Origin: an uncultured Erysipelotrichaceae bacterium
GTDB lineage: Bacteria; Bacillota_I; Bacilli_A; RF39; UBA660
Direction of reading: 5' to 3'
DNA: 21,091 bases
Assembly (NCBI GenBank): GCA_951801995.1
Contig: CATOOY010000017.1
Span: 1-21,091 of the forward strand
Part shown: positions 1 to 6,134 of the stretch, in pieces
Layout: every line of letters starts with the position of its first letter
Numbering within the stretch: position 1 is the first letter of the stretch
Program-made: the position numbers and the translations under genes
Notes under the pieces: model-generated
Databases searched by the model: none
What the model saw: the letters and a program-made list of their open reading frames with translations, nothing else
Told to the model about the DNA's origin: nothing

Positions 1-268
1 TATATGGATCTTCTAATACATTAATTTCTACCATTGGTGTTAATGTAGCCATAACTTGTAACATCATTATTTTCTTTTTTTCAAAAATTCTTATATTTTC
101 AAGTGTTTCTTCTATTAAAGATAAATAGTGATTCCCTCTTTTGCTATCACCTGTTTTGCTTAGTTTTTTTGTTAATAATTTTTCTGTATTTTTTAATTGT
201 ACTATTTGTTTATCTAATTTATTTATACTTTTATAAAATTTTAATATTTCTGTTTTTGATTCACTCAT
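1..268 (-). CDS. Hypothetical protein, N-terminal 89 residues (gene continues past the left edge)
   Basis: An open frame runs on the minus strand from an ATG at 268-266 to the window edge with no stop. An AGGAGG ribosome binding site lies at 280-275, six bases before the ATG, and a good promoter lies just upstream, so this is a real gene cut by the window. The visible part starts MSESKTEILKFYKSINKLDK and is rich in Lys, Glu, Leu and Ile, with a heptad-like look over roughly residues 10-75 that suggests a helical or coiled-coil protein. No signal peptide or membrane segment is seen. I recognise no family and assign no function. It follows the GNAT gene in the same direction with a 92-base gap. 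Confidence 0.75.
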   Translation of the reverse strand, partial: MSESKTEILKFYKSINKLDKQIVQLKNTEKLLTKKLSKTGDSKRGNHYLSLIEETLENIRIFEKKKIMMLQVMATLTPMVEINVLEDPY

Positions 269-288
269 TTTATTCCTCCTTTAGACAC

Positions 289-317
289 ATTATATTAATA
301 TACCATTTTTATGTGAA
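289..317 (-). promoter_or_regulatory. Promoter of the left-edge hypothetical gene
   Basis: On the minus strand a -35 box TTCACA (317-312) and a -10 box TATAAT (294-289) are separated by exactly 17 bases. The start codon lies about 20 bases downstream of the -10 box. Confidence 0.6.
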
Positions 318-320
318 TTA

Positions 321-358
321 TAGCAAGTAAAAATTGCTAATTCCCATAAATTCCCATA
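321..358. repeat. Hairpin plus tandem 10-bp repeat between two minus-strand genes
   Basis: TAGCAA (321-326) and TTGCTA (334-339) form a perfect six-base inverted repeat. Directly next to it AATTCCCATA occurs twice back to back (339-348 and 349-358). The block sits just upstream of the -35 box of the left-edge gene and just after the GNAT stop codon. It lacks a clear T-run, so it is a poor terminator; an operator is possible but unproven. Confidence 0.5.
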
Positions 359-360
359 TT

Positions 361-900
361 TTATTTTAAATTATCATAATATTCTCTTAAACCTAAATAT
401 TTATTATTCCATAATTTTAATTTTCCATTAAGTGAGTAAGAATATATTATTGTATTATTCTTTATAGTGTCTGTATCTTCTATTGTATAATTTTCTTTCA
501 TTTGCATTATTTTATCATACAAAAATAATGCTGGTCTATTTTCATAAGATGTAATTTCTACTCTAAATACATCATATTTATTTAAATTTTTACAATATAA
601 TATTGTATCTAGTAAAACTTTTTTTCCATAACCCTTTTTTCTATATTCAGGTAAAATAGTAAACCAATCAAGCCATATAGTATCAGGATATTCTCTAAAA
701 ACATCTACTCCTGTAATTCCAATTAAAGTTTTATTATCATATACAAGAAAAAAACAATTGTCATCTTTTGTATTTATTGCTTTATCATACAAATCATCAT
801 AATTTGGATCATCTGGCCATGTACTTTTTTGAATTTCATAAGCTATATTTAAATTATTTAGATTTATTGTTATATATTTTAAACCATATAAAGATTTCAT
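361..900 (-). CDS. GNAT-family N-acetyltransferase
   Basis: This 179-residue protein has the size and layout of a single-domain GNAT enzyme, which transfers an acyl group from acyl-CoA to an amine. The acetyl-CoA pyrophosphate-binding motif A is clear at residues 76-94: a beta strand (IWLDWFTILPEYR) followed by the R-x-x-G-x-G loop, here RKKGYGKK at 87-94, and then a helix. A second typical element, ENRPALFLYDKI near 120-131, corresponds to the Asn and helix of motif B. No signal peptide is seen, so it should be cytosolic. The start is fixed by an AGGAGG site four bases before the ATG. The substrate cannot be told from sequence. Its neighbours are unknown genes in an accessory-looking region, so a role in resistance, small-molecule or protein modification is open. 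Confidence 0.85.
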   Translation of the reverse strand: MKSLYGLKYITINLNNLNIAYEIQKSTWPDDPNYDDLYDKAINTKDDNCFFLVYDNKTLIGITGVDVFREYPDTIWLDWFTILPEYRKKGYGKKVLLDTILYCKNLNKYDVFRVEITSYENRPALFLYDKIMQMKENYTIEDTDTIKNNTIIYSYSLNGKLKLWNNKYLGLREYYDNLK

Positions 901-1031
901 ATTACCTCCTACAATATTTAAACAGATATATTGAAAGTTCTTAGATATCTTTCTATTATTTTGTTATTCCTAATCGTTATTATCGTAATAAAAAATGACA
1001 TTCATAGAATGAGTGTTTAATCAGTTTTAAT

Positions 1032-1073
1032 AGGGGAGTCATTCAACTTGGAGAAATTGAATTCCCCTTTTTT
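1032..1073 (+). terminator. Terminator-like hairpin on the plus strand without an obvious gene
   Basis: AGGGGA (1032-1037) pairs with TCCCCT (1063-1068), and inside it ATTCAA (1041-1046) pairs with TTGAAT (1057-1062). A three-base bulge separates the stems, the loop has ten bases, and a T-run (1068-1073) follows. It points along the plus strand, whereas both flanking genes are on the minus strand. It may therefore end a short untranslated plus-strand transcript. Confidence 0.5.
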
Positions 1074-1090
1074 AGTTTATGCAAGTTTCC

Positions 1091-1147
1091 TATCAATCTG
1101 GAGCCATCGTTGTAGTTATCTACAATTTTTTACTACAATGGTTGATA
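1091..1147 (+). promoter_or_regulatory. Attenuator-like pair of mutually exclusive hairpins
   Basis: TTGTAG (1110-1115) pairs with CTACAA (1120-1125) across a four-base loop and is followed by six Ts (1126-1131), like a small terminator. The same TTGTAGT (1110-1116) can instead pair with ACTACAA (1132-1138). That alternative is extended by CCA/TGG (1104-1106 with 1139-1141) and TATCAA/TTGATA (1091-1096 with 1142-1147). The two folds exclude each other. No regulated gene follows on the plus strand. Confidence 0.35.
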
Positions 1148-1177
1148 TAAAAAACAATCATTACTAATATTCTATTA

Positions 1178-1214
1178 AAAATTTAAAAAAGTAGCAATTA
1201 TTTTTTGTTACTTT
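1178..1214 (-). terminator. Probable terminator of the 216-residue hypothetical gene
   Basis: On the minus strand AAAGTAAC (1214-1207) pairs with GCTACTTT (1195-1188) with one mismatch, followed by a T-rich tail. It begins three bases after the stop codon. Confidence 0.5.
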
Positions 1215-1216
1215 AA

Positions 1217-1867
1217 TTACTTGGTAAATTTTCCTTTTTTTACTAATGTTGGTTTTGATTCTTGAATTTCTTGCATAATAGGTGATTTTAATAATTTATC
1301 ATAGCTTTTTACCTGCTCATCAATAAATTTTTCATTTAATATTAACTTGGTGCCAATAGTTTGTTCTTTATCATATGTCAAATCTCCATTATCTAATTTT
1401 TTCATAAAATTATCCATAGTTGATTCGGCGTCGGATATTTGAGAAGATTGCCTTTCCTTTGAACCTCTATCTAAATCAATCATTATATTAAATAATTTAG
1501 TCATTTTATTAACCATTTCTGTGTCAGTATTTGATATTATTTCCTGTGCCATTTTCTCATCACAAGAAATAATTGATCTAATTTCTCCAGTGCCTTGTAT
1601 AGATATTAGTAGTCCAAATAATTGTGCTGCATTCAAAGCAGTTCCCAAATTCAAATAACTGTTTTCCGGATTTATATAATCTTTTTTAGGGCATATATCT
1701 TGAAATAAATCTCTAAATTCGGGTAATAAATAAAATCCAAATAACTTTTTTTCTAATTCATGATGTTTTATAATTGGAGAGCATCCATTTTTAAAATTCA
1801 TTGCACAATATAATCTAATAAAATCAACTTCAGAAAATTTAGGGTATTTAAAAGTCTCTTTAATCAT
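1217..1867 (-). CDS. Hypothetical protein, 216 residues
   Basis: The frame is open to an upstream ATG at 1885, but a GGAGG at 1876-1872... region lies inside that extension, seven bases before a second ATG at 1867. I take 1867 as the start, giving a protein beginning MIKETFKYPKFSEVDFIRLY. No signal peptide or membrane segment is seen and the protein looks soluble and mostly helical. It has an N-terminal half with aromatic and hydrophobic stretches (FGFYLLPEF, ALNAAQLFGLLISI) and a polar, charged C-terminal half ending in a basic tail. I recognise no family. It has its own extended -10 promoter and its own terminator, so it is probably expressed alone. Its setting beside an IS remnant and a GNAT gene fits accessory DNA, and no function is assigned. 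Confidence 0.8.
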   Translation of the reverse strand: MIKETFKYPKFSEVDFIRLYCAMNFKNGCSPIIKHHELEKKLFGFYLLPEFRDLFQDICPKKDYINPENSYLNLGTALNAAQLFGLLISIQGTGEIRSIISCDEKMAQEIISNTDTEMVNKMTKLFNIMIDLDRGSKERQSSQISDAESTMDNFMKKLDNGDLTYDKEQTIGTKLILNEKFIDEQVKSYDKLLKSPIMQEIQESKPTLVKKGKFTK

Positions 1868-1891
1868 AATAAAACCTCCATTCATATTAAA

Positions 1892-1900
1892 ATTATATCA
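1892..1900 (-). promoter_or_regulatory. Extended -10 promoter of the 216-residue hypothetical gene, with a flanking inverted repeat
   Basis: The minus strand reads TGATATAAT at 1900-1892, a full extended -10 element (TGn plus TATAAT). No good -35 box is seen. The -10 box lies inside one arm of a 9-bp inverted repeat (1889-1897 with 1916-1924), which could be an operator but is also easy to obtain by chance in such AT-rich DNA. Confidence 0.5.
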
Positions 1901-2009
1901 TAGTTTTTAACAAATTATAATTTTATCAATTAAATTTGGATTGATTACAATAAATTAGACATAAAAAATAAGGGCATATTAAAATAGAAAAAACGAAAGA
2001 AGGAAAAAC

Positions 2010-2135
2010 ATGTCAGAAAAAAGCTTTAGAAGAAAATTTACAGATGAATTTAAAAAACAAGTAGCAGACTTATTGAATGCTGGAAAATCAAGAAGTGAAA
2101 TTATAAGAGAGTATGATTTAATACAAACACATTAA
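2010..2135 (+). pseudogene. Remnant of an IS3-family transposase orfA (N-terminal part)
   Basis: An ATG at 2010 opens 41 residues ending at TAA 2133-2135. The translation holds RRKFTDEFKKQVADLL and AGKSRSEIIREYDL, the hallmark start of the IS3-type OrfA helix-turn-helix (HTH_Tnp_1). Full OrfA proteins are about 90-110 residues, so this one is cut short. After the stop, another frame reads roughly LIKSNRAGIIFKID, which resembles the next OrfA segment. That suggests frameshift decay rather than a clean deletion. No orfB (integrase core) follows, and no terminal inverted repeats could be defined. A 14-bp palindrome (TAAAATCGATTTTA, 2164-2177) lies inside the remnant. The element is dead, and it marks this region as one that has received mobile DNA. 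Confidence 0.75.
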
Positions 2136-2222
2136 TTAAATCAAATCGAGCAGGAATAATCTTTAAAATCGATTTTATTAGGTATAGGGGGTGGATTTAG
2201 TAAAAAAAGATATTTACTCATC

Positions 2223-2241
2223 AAAAAAGGAGCATTGCTCC
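2223..2241 (-). terminator. Intrinsic terminator, minus strand
   Basis: GGAGC (2241-2237) and GCTCC (2233-2229) form a five-base stem with a three-base loop, followed by six Ts (2228-2223) on the minus strand. It lies about 50 bases beyond the stop of the frameshifted membrane gene and would be a second stop signal for it. Confidence 0.55.
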
Positions 2242-2264
2242 TCATTAAATTGACTAAAATTAAA

Positions 2265-2287
2265 AGCATATAAATAATTCATATGCT
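2265..2287 (-). terminator. Terminator hairpin just after the membrane-anchored hypothetical gene
   Basis: AGCATAT (2287-2281 on the minus strand) pairs perfectly with ATATGCT (2271-2265) across a nine-base loop and is followed by a T-rich stretch. It starts four bases after the stop codon of the gene at 2291-2804. Confidence 0.55.
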
Positions 2288-2290
2288 CTT

Positions 2291-2804
2291 TTATTTTAAG
2301 TTTTCACTAAAAATATTTCCATTAATGTCAATAAATATTGGACCATTAACACCGCTAAATCCGTCTCCAAATGTTCCACTTATTACACTAATTATGTTTT
2401 TATAACCAATATCTTTTTTGATTGTAATTTGATTATTAGTTCCTATACCATGTTCAGTGTCAGCACTTCCAACTGTTCCATCTTCATTTATAAAGTATAA
2501 CATATTGCCTCCACCTTGTCCTACGGCTACAACATTAAAACTTAAAACATTATCTGCTATTTTATATTCACCATATTTATTATTTAAATCTTTATTAAAA
2601 TATTTTACAAATAAAGTTTGGTTTTTAGTTAAATATACTTCGTATCCTTCTTGAACTACATCAGTATTAACATATAAATAATTTTGGTTATTATCATCAT
2701 ATTTTGAAAATAGTAGGAGTAGTACTACAAAAACTACAAATAAACTCAATCTTATTTTTTAGTGCTTCTTCCATTTCGACTTTTTCATTTCTTATTGTTA
2801 CCAT
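2291..2804 (-). CDS. Membrane-anchored hypothetical protein, probably interrupted by a one-base frameshift
   Basis: The downstream frame is open from a TTG at 2749 to the stop at 2291 (152 residues), but that TTG has no ribosome binding site. A better start is the ATG at 2804, with GAGGAG upstream; it reads MVTIRNEKVEMEEALKN and then leaves the frame. Removing one A from the six-A run at 2760-2755 joins both parts into about 170 residues. The joined protein has a charged N-terminus, one membrane helix (IRLSLFVVFVVLLLLFS), then an outside domain. That domain has two similar hairpin-like segments, MLYFINEDGTVGSAD and IFIDINGNIFSENL, suggesting a small repeat or beta-propeller-like fold. The family is not recognised. 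The shift may be decay, slippage at the homopolymer, or a base-calling error. Confidence 0.6.
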
Positions 2805-2830
2805 TTTAAGAATCTCCTCACTTTCTCACA

Positions 2831-2863
2831 AAACAAAAAATCAATTCCATTTCTAGAATTGAT
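2831..2863 (-). terminator. Terminator of the tRNA transcript
   Basis: On the minus strand ATCAATTC (2863-2856) pairs perfectly with GAATTGAT (2847-2840) across an eight-base loop, followed by a T-run interrupted once (2840-2831). It lies about 45 bases after the CCA end of tRNA-Leu. Confidence 0.75.
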
Positions 2864-2909
2864 ATTTATCATTAAGCTCTAACTATAAAAGTTCGAGCAG
2901 ATTCTTCTC

Positions 2910-2994
2910 TGGTGCGAGTGAAGGGACTTGAACCCCCACGTCGTAAGACACTAGATCCTAAGTCTAGCGCGTCTGCCAATTTCGCCACACTCGC
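2910..2994 (-). tRNA. tRNA-Leu (anticodon UAG)
   Basis: The 85-base minus-strand sequence folds as a class II tRNA. The acceptor stem is GCGAGTG/CACTCGC with encoded CCA at 2912-2910. The anticodon stem-loop reads CTAGA-CT-TAG-GA-TCTAG, giving anticodon UAG, which decodes CUN Leu codons. A long variable arm follows and the T-loop is GGTTCAAGTCC. It is the second gene of a two-tRNA transcript, nine bases after the CAU tRNA. Its 3' end borders the accessory-looking DNA to the left. Confidence 0.97.
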
Positions 2995-3003
2995 AAATTT
3001 AAA

Positions 3004-3080
3004 TGGTGGACCTTGGTGGACTCGAACCATCGACCGTCCGGTTATGAGCCGGATGCTCTAACCAACTGAGCTAAAGGTCC
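3004..3080 (-). tRNA. tRNA with CAU anticodon, probably tRNA-Ile2 (lysidine type), else elongator tRNA-Met
   Basis: A 77-base class I tRNA on the minus strand. The acceptor stem is GGACCTT/AAGGTCC with encoded CCA at 3006-3004, the D-loop contains AGCTCAGTTGGTTAGAGC, and the anticodon arm TCCGG-CT-CAT-AA-CCGGA has a CAU anticodon. The first base pair is G-C, so it is not the initiator type. From memory, the GGACCTT acceptor and the loop resemble Bacillus tRNA-Ile2, whose C34 is changed to lysidine by TilS to read AUA. Sequence alone cannot fully exclude elongator Met. It is the first gene of the pair. Confidence 0.9.
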
Positions 3081-3100
3081 ATTTCCATTACTGCTTCTAT

Positions 3101-3129
3101 ATAATATCATATTCTAATTTATTATGCAA
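3101..3129 (-). promoter_or_regulatory. Promoter of the two-tRNA transcript
   Basis: On the minus strand TTGCAT (3129-3124) and TATTAT (3106-3101) are separated by exactly 17 bases and lie about 20 bases upstream of the first tRNA. Confidence 0.75.
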
Positions 3130-3286
3130 TATGTTTTTTAAAATTCGTCATATTTTTATGTATGGTAGATATTATAATATAGTTATACTATGTATAAGCA
3201 GCTTTTGTTATAATATTTCAAGGAAAATAATTTTTTTTGGTATATAATGGTAGTAAAGAGAATAATTATTCTTTTTTATAAAAATA

Positions 3287-3295
3287 TGATATAAT
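3287..3295 (+). promoter_or_regulatory. Extended -10 promoter of the coiled-coil protein gene
   Basis: TGATATAAT (3287-3295) is a full extended -10 element. The expected start point is about 50 bases before the ATG at 3356. No good -35 box is present. A 14-bp AT-rich palindrome (3259-3272) followed by Ts lies just upstream. Confidence 0.5.
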
Positions 3296-3355
3296 GAACA
3301 CAAGTCGCAATTTAAAAAAATAAGTATCTTAGTAATTATATATGAGGTGAAGATA

Positions 3356-3637
3356 ATGAAACAAAAAACAAATGTAAGAAAAATATTACAAAAAGTAGAA
3401 GAAGATAATAGGAAGTTTCAAAAGATGTTAGATGGTATGGGAGGAAAATCAGGCAAACTTCAAAATGTCAAAATAGAAACAAAAGACCAGAAAGATTTTC
3501 AAAAACATATGCAAAAAAATCAGACAGAGTATGAAAAAAACCAAAGACAATTGGATCAAAAAATAGATGCTTTAGAAAAAAAATTAGAACAAATAGAAAA
3601 AGAAAATGGAAAACTTCGCTTTATTCCCAATAAATAA
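3356..3637 (+). CDS. Small coiled-coil hypothetical protein (93 residues)
   Basis: The frame could begin at a GTG (3347), but that overlaps the GAGGTG ribosome binding site (3345-3350), so the ATG at 3356 is chosen. The protein is very rich in Lys, Gln and Glu. The segment from about residue 50 to 85 (QKNQTEYEKNQRQLDQKI and following) has regular heptads typical of a coiled coil. A short Gly-rich break (GMGGKSG) sits near residues 27-33, so it may be two helices joined by a flexible turn. No membrane segment or catalytic motif is seen. It has its own promoter and terminator. I do not recognise a family; a structural, scaffold or nucleic-acid-associated role is only a guess from composition. 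Confidence 0.75.
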   Translation: MKQKTNVRKILQKVEEDNRKFQKMLDGMGGKSGKLQNVKIETKDQKDFQKHMQKNQTEYEKNQRQLDQKIDALEKKLEQIEKENGKLRFIPNK

Positions 3638-3646
3638 TATTTATGT

Positions 3647-3671
3647 AATCACTTTTAAAGTGGTTTTTTTT
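3647..3671 (+). terminator. Terminator of the coiled-coil protein gene
   Basis: AATCACT (3647-3653) pairs with AGTGGTT (3659-3665) with one G-T pair and a five-base loop, running into a T-run to 3671. Confidence 0.75.
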
Positions 3672-3716
3672 GAACTTAAAATACTTTTTTACGTATAGTA
3701 TGATAGGAGGAATAGA

Positions 3717-4673
3717 ATGAAGGATTTAATTGGAAATACACCCCTTGTTAAAATACATTATAAAATAAGGGGTGAAGAAAAATATATTTATACTAAACTT
3801 GAATATTATAATTTAACAGGAAGTATTAAAGATAGGATGGTTTATTATTTACTTACCAAAAATAAAGAAAATGGAAATATAAAAGATGGAGATGCTATTA
3901 TAGAAGCAACTAGTGGAAATACAGGAATTAGTTTAGCAGCGCTTGGTGCTTACTATGGTCATCCTGTACATATTTTTATTCCTGATTTTGTAAGTGAAGA
4001 AAGATTAAAAATATTAAAACTATATGGAGCAAATGTTCACTTAGTTTCTAAAGAAGAGGGTGGCTATTTAGCATGTATTGAAAAGGCAAATATACTTGCT
4101 AAAAAAATAGGTGGTTATAGATTAGATCAATTTGAAAAATTAGAAAATGTAACTGCACATTATCAAACTACAGGTACAGAGATTGTAAAAAAATTAGAAA
4201 AAGTGGATGGCTTTGTATCAGGAATTGGCACAGGGGGTAGCCTAATGGGATGTGCTCTTAAATTAAAAGAACAAAATGAGAATACTGTAATTGGAGCAGT
4301 AGAACCCTATTTTACAAGTATTTTAACAGGAAATGTAGAGAAGGAATATCACCAAATAGAAGGAATAGCAGATGGTTTTTTGCCTAAAATAGTAGATACA
4401 GAAATTATTGATGAAGTTTTTAGAATTCGAGAAGAAGATGCAATTATCATGAGTCAAAAATTAGCCTTAGAACTTGGTCTTGGTGTTGGAATATCTAGTG
4501 GTGCTAATTTTCTTGGAAGTGTTCTTTTAAATGAAAAAATAAATGGAGAAATTTGTACTTTATTTCCAGATGATTTTAAAAAATATTTAAGTACTAATTT
4601 GAGTCAAAAAATAGAATTAAAGGATGAATATTTATCTAATGAAATAGAACTTATTGGGTGTGAAATCCTATAA
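3717..4673 (+). CDS. cysK: Cysteine synthase family enzyme (PLP-dependent O-acetylserine sulfhydrylase-like)
   Basis: This 318-residue protein belongs to fold-type II PLP enzymes of the cysteine synthase/cystathionine beta-synthase group. The N-terminus DLIGNTPLV is typical, and Lys38 in LTGSIKDR is the expected Schiff-base lysine. TSGNTGI (65-71) is the substrate-carboxylate loop and GTGGSLMG (171-178) the PLP-phosphate loop. IEGIADGFLP and PDDFKKYLST match later family blocks, but the last is usually PDGGERYLST, so the Gly-Gly is changed here. The expected reaction is O-acetylserine plus sulfide to cysteine. Cystathionine synthesis or another beta-replacement cannot be excluded. AGGAGG at 3705-3710 supports the start. 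It lies 53 bases upstream of cysS, which fits cysteine supply for tRNA charging, although cysS has its own -10 element. Confidence 0.85.
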   Translation: MKDLIGNTPLVKIHYKIRGEEKYIYTKLEYYNLTGSIKDRMVYYLLTKNKENGNIKDGDAIIEATSGNTGISLAALGAYYGHPVHIFIPDFVSEERLKILKLYGANVHLVSKEEGGYLACIEKANILAKKIGGYRLDQFEKLENVTAHYQTTGTEIVKKLEKVDGFVSGIGTGGSLMGCALKLKEQNENTVIGAVEPYFTSILTGNVEKEYHQIEGIADGFLPKIVDTEIIDEVFRIREEDAIIMSQKLALELGLGVGISSGANFLGSVLLNEKINGEICTLFPDDFKKYLSTNLSQKIELKDEYLSNEIELIGCEIL

Positions 4674-4697
4674 TATCTATTTACTTTATTAAAACTA

Positions 4698-4706
4698 TGC
4701 TATAAT
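4698..4706 (+). promoter_or_regulatory. Extended -10 promoter upstream of cysS
   Basis: TGCTATAAT (4698-4706) matches the extended -10 consensus. Upstream TATTTA (4678-4683) is a weak -35 at 17 bases. It allows cysS transcription independent of the upstream gene. The leader is only about 15 bases, leaving no room for a T-box. Confidence 0.55.
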
Positions 4707-4726
4707 AAAATAAAGAAGGTGAAAAA

Positions 4727-6130
4727 GTGAAAGTATATAATACACTTACTAAGAAAATAGAAGAATTTGTTCCTCATCAAGAAGGAATTGTAAATATGTA
4801 TACATGTGGTCCTACAGTTTATAATTATGCACATATTGGTAATTTTCGTACTTATATTTTTGAAGATATCTTAGAAAAAACATTACATTTACTAGGTTAT
4901 AAAGTAAATAGAGTTATGAATATTACAGATGTAGGTCATATGACAAGTGATGCAGATACTGGTGAAGATAAAATGTTAAAAGGAGCAAAAAGGGAAAATA
5001 AAACAGTTTATGAAATAGCTGATTTTTATACAGATGCTTTTTTTAAAGATATGGATGCACTTCGTATTAAAAGACCTGATACTATAGAAAAAGCTTCTAT
5101 GCATATTGATAAATATATTGAAATAGTAGAAAAATTACTGCAAGATGGTTATGCTTATCAAGCTGGTGGAAATGTATATTTTGATATTTGTAAAATCGAA
5201 AATTATTATGAGTTATCTGGACGTAGTAAAGAAGAACTTATGGTAGCTGTTCGTGAAGATGTAGAAGAAGATTTGGAAAAAAGAAATCCATATGATTTTG
5301 GATTGTGGTTTACTATTTCTAAATTTGAAGATCAAATCATGAAATGGGATTCTCCATGGGGAGTAGGGTATCCTGGTTGGCATATTGAATGTTCTGGAAT
5401 TGCTCTTACATATTTAGGAGAATATTTGGATATTCATTGTGGTGCTGTCGATAATATATTTCCACACCATACAAATGAGATCGCACAGAGTGAGGCTTTT
5501 CTTGGACATAAATGGTGTAAATATTGGATGCATGGCGAATTTTTAAATGATAAAAATGGAAAAATGGCTAAATCAAGTGGCGAATTTTTGACAGTGTCTT
5601 ATTTACAAAAAAGGGGTTATAATCCTATTGTATATCGTTTCTTTTGCTTAAATTCTCATTACCGAAAAACATTAGAATTTAGTTTTGATGCTTTAGATCA
5701 GGCAAAGGTTACTTATGAAAAGTTACTTCATAAAATTCGTTCTTTGAAAAAAGAAGAGAAAAAGGATATACAAAATGATATAAAAGAAAAATATTTAAAA
5801 GAATTTTCTTTGGCACTTGCAAATGATTTAAATACTTCTTCTGCTTTAACTGTTTTATATGATACTTTAAAAAGTGATTGTTTTGCAAGTACAAAGCTTG
5901 CTATTATCGAAGAAATGGATCAAGTGCTTTCTTTAGATTTACTTAAAGAAGATAGACAAAATATAGATGCTTCTTTTCAAGAATATATTGAACAAAAAAT
6001 AAAAGAGAGAAATGAAGCAAAGAAGAATAAAGAATATGAGAAGGCAGATAAGATTCGTAAAGAACTTTTAGATAAAAATGTTATTTTAAAAGATACTAGA
6101 GAAGGTACTTTTTATGAAATAGGAAGGTGA
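4727..6130 (+). CDS. cysS: Cysteinyl-tRNA synthetase
   Basis: Class I aminoacyl-tRNA synthetase that joins Cys to tRNA-Cys using ATP; 467 residues, normal for bacterial CysRS. Cys27 in YTCGPTVYN is the first zinc ligand, and HIGN (36-39) is the HIGH signature. The other zinc ligands fit Cys222 in GWHIECSG and the His-His-Glu group in FPHHTNEIAQSE (247-251). KMAKS (279-283) is the KMSKS loop. The C-terminal part is helical, ending KADKIRKELLDKNVILKDT, as in the family. The start is GTG at 4727, preceded by a GAAGGTG site. It ends with TGA, which is evidence for the standard bacterial code. The peptidase gene starts four bases after the stop, so the two are cotranscribed. Confidence 0.97.
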   Translation: MKVYNTLTKKIEEFVPHQEGIVNMYTCGPTVYNYAHIGNFRTYIFEDILEKTLHLLGYKVNRVMNITDVGHMTSDADTGEDKMLKGAKRENKTVYEIADFYTDAFFKDMDALRIKRPDTIEKASMHIDKYIEIVEKLLQDGYAYQAGGNVYFDICKIENYYELSGRSKEELMVAVREDVEEDLEKRNPYDFGLWFTISKFEDQIMKWDSPWGVGYPGWHIECSGIALTYLGEYLDIHCGAVDNIFPHHTNEIAQSEAFLGHKWCKYWMHGEFLNDKNGKMAKSSGEFLTVSYLQKRGYNPIVYRFFCLNSHYRKTLEFSFDALDQAKVTYEKLLHKIRSLKKEEKKDIQNDIKEKYLKEFSLALANDLNTSSALTVLYDTLKSDCFASTKLAIIEEMDQVLSLDLLKEDRQNIDASFQEYIEQKIKERNEAKKNKEYEKADKIRKELLDKNVILKDTREGTFYEIGR

Positions 6131-6134
6131 TATT

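Larger units (their letters stand above)
901..1216. other. 316-bp intergenic stretch rich in hairpins, no credible ORF
   Basis: No convincing coding frame is present on either strand. The stretch contains several inverted repeats: TTATTA-TCG-TAATAA near 977-991, CATTC-ATA-GAATG near 1000-1012, a terminator-like stem at 1032-1073, and competing stems at 1091-1147. It lies between two minus-strand genes, so it could be a long leader of the GNAT gene, a small RNA locus, or the remains of a mobile element. Confidence 0.5.

Noticed and set aside
103..330. 75-codon plus-strand frame with many Phe, Leu and Ile
   Set aside because: It is the antisense shadow of the partial minus-strand gene at 1-268 and its upstream AT-rich DNA; no ribosome site and low-complexity composition.
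321..358. Repeats as a CRISPR array
   Set aside because: Only two adjacent 10-bp copies without spacers, and no cas genes are present.
1032..1073. Terminator of the GNAT or the 216-residue gene
   Set aside because: Its T-run is on the plus strand, whereas both genes are transcribed on the minus strand.
2164..2177. 14-bp palindrome TAAAATCGATTTTA as an att or operator site
   Set aside because: It lies inside a decayed transposase remnant and is AT-rich; nothing nearby supports a function.
4674..4726. T-box or SAM-type riboswitch before cysS
   Set aside because: Only about 50 bases are available and they hold a promoter and ribosome site; no T-box core sequence is seen.
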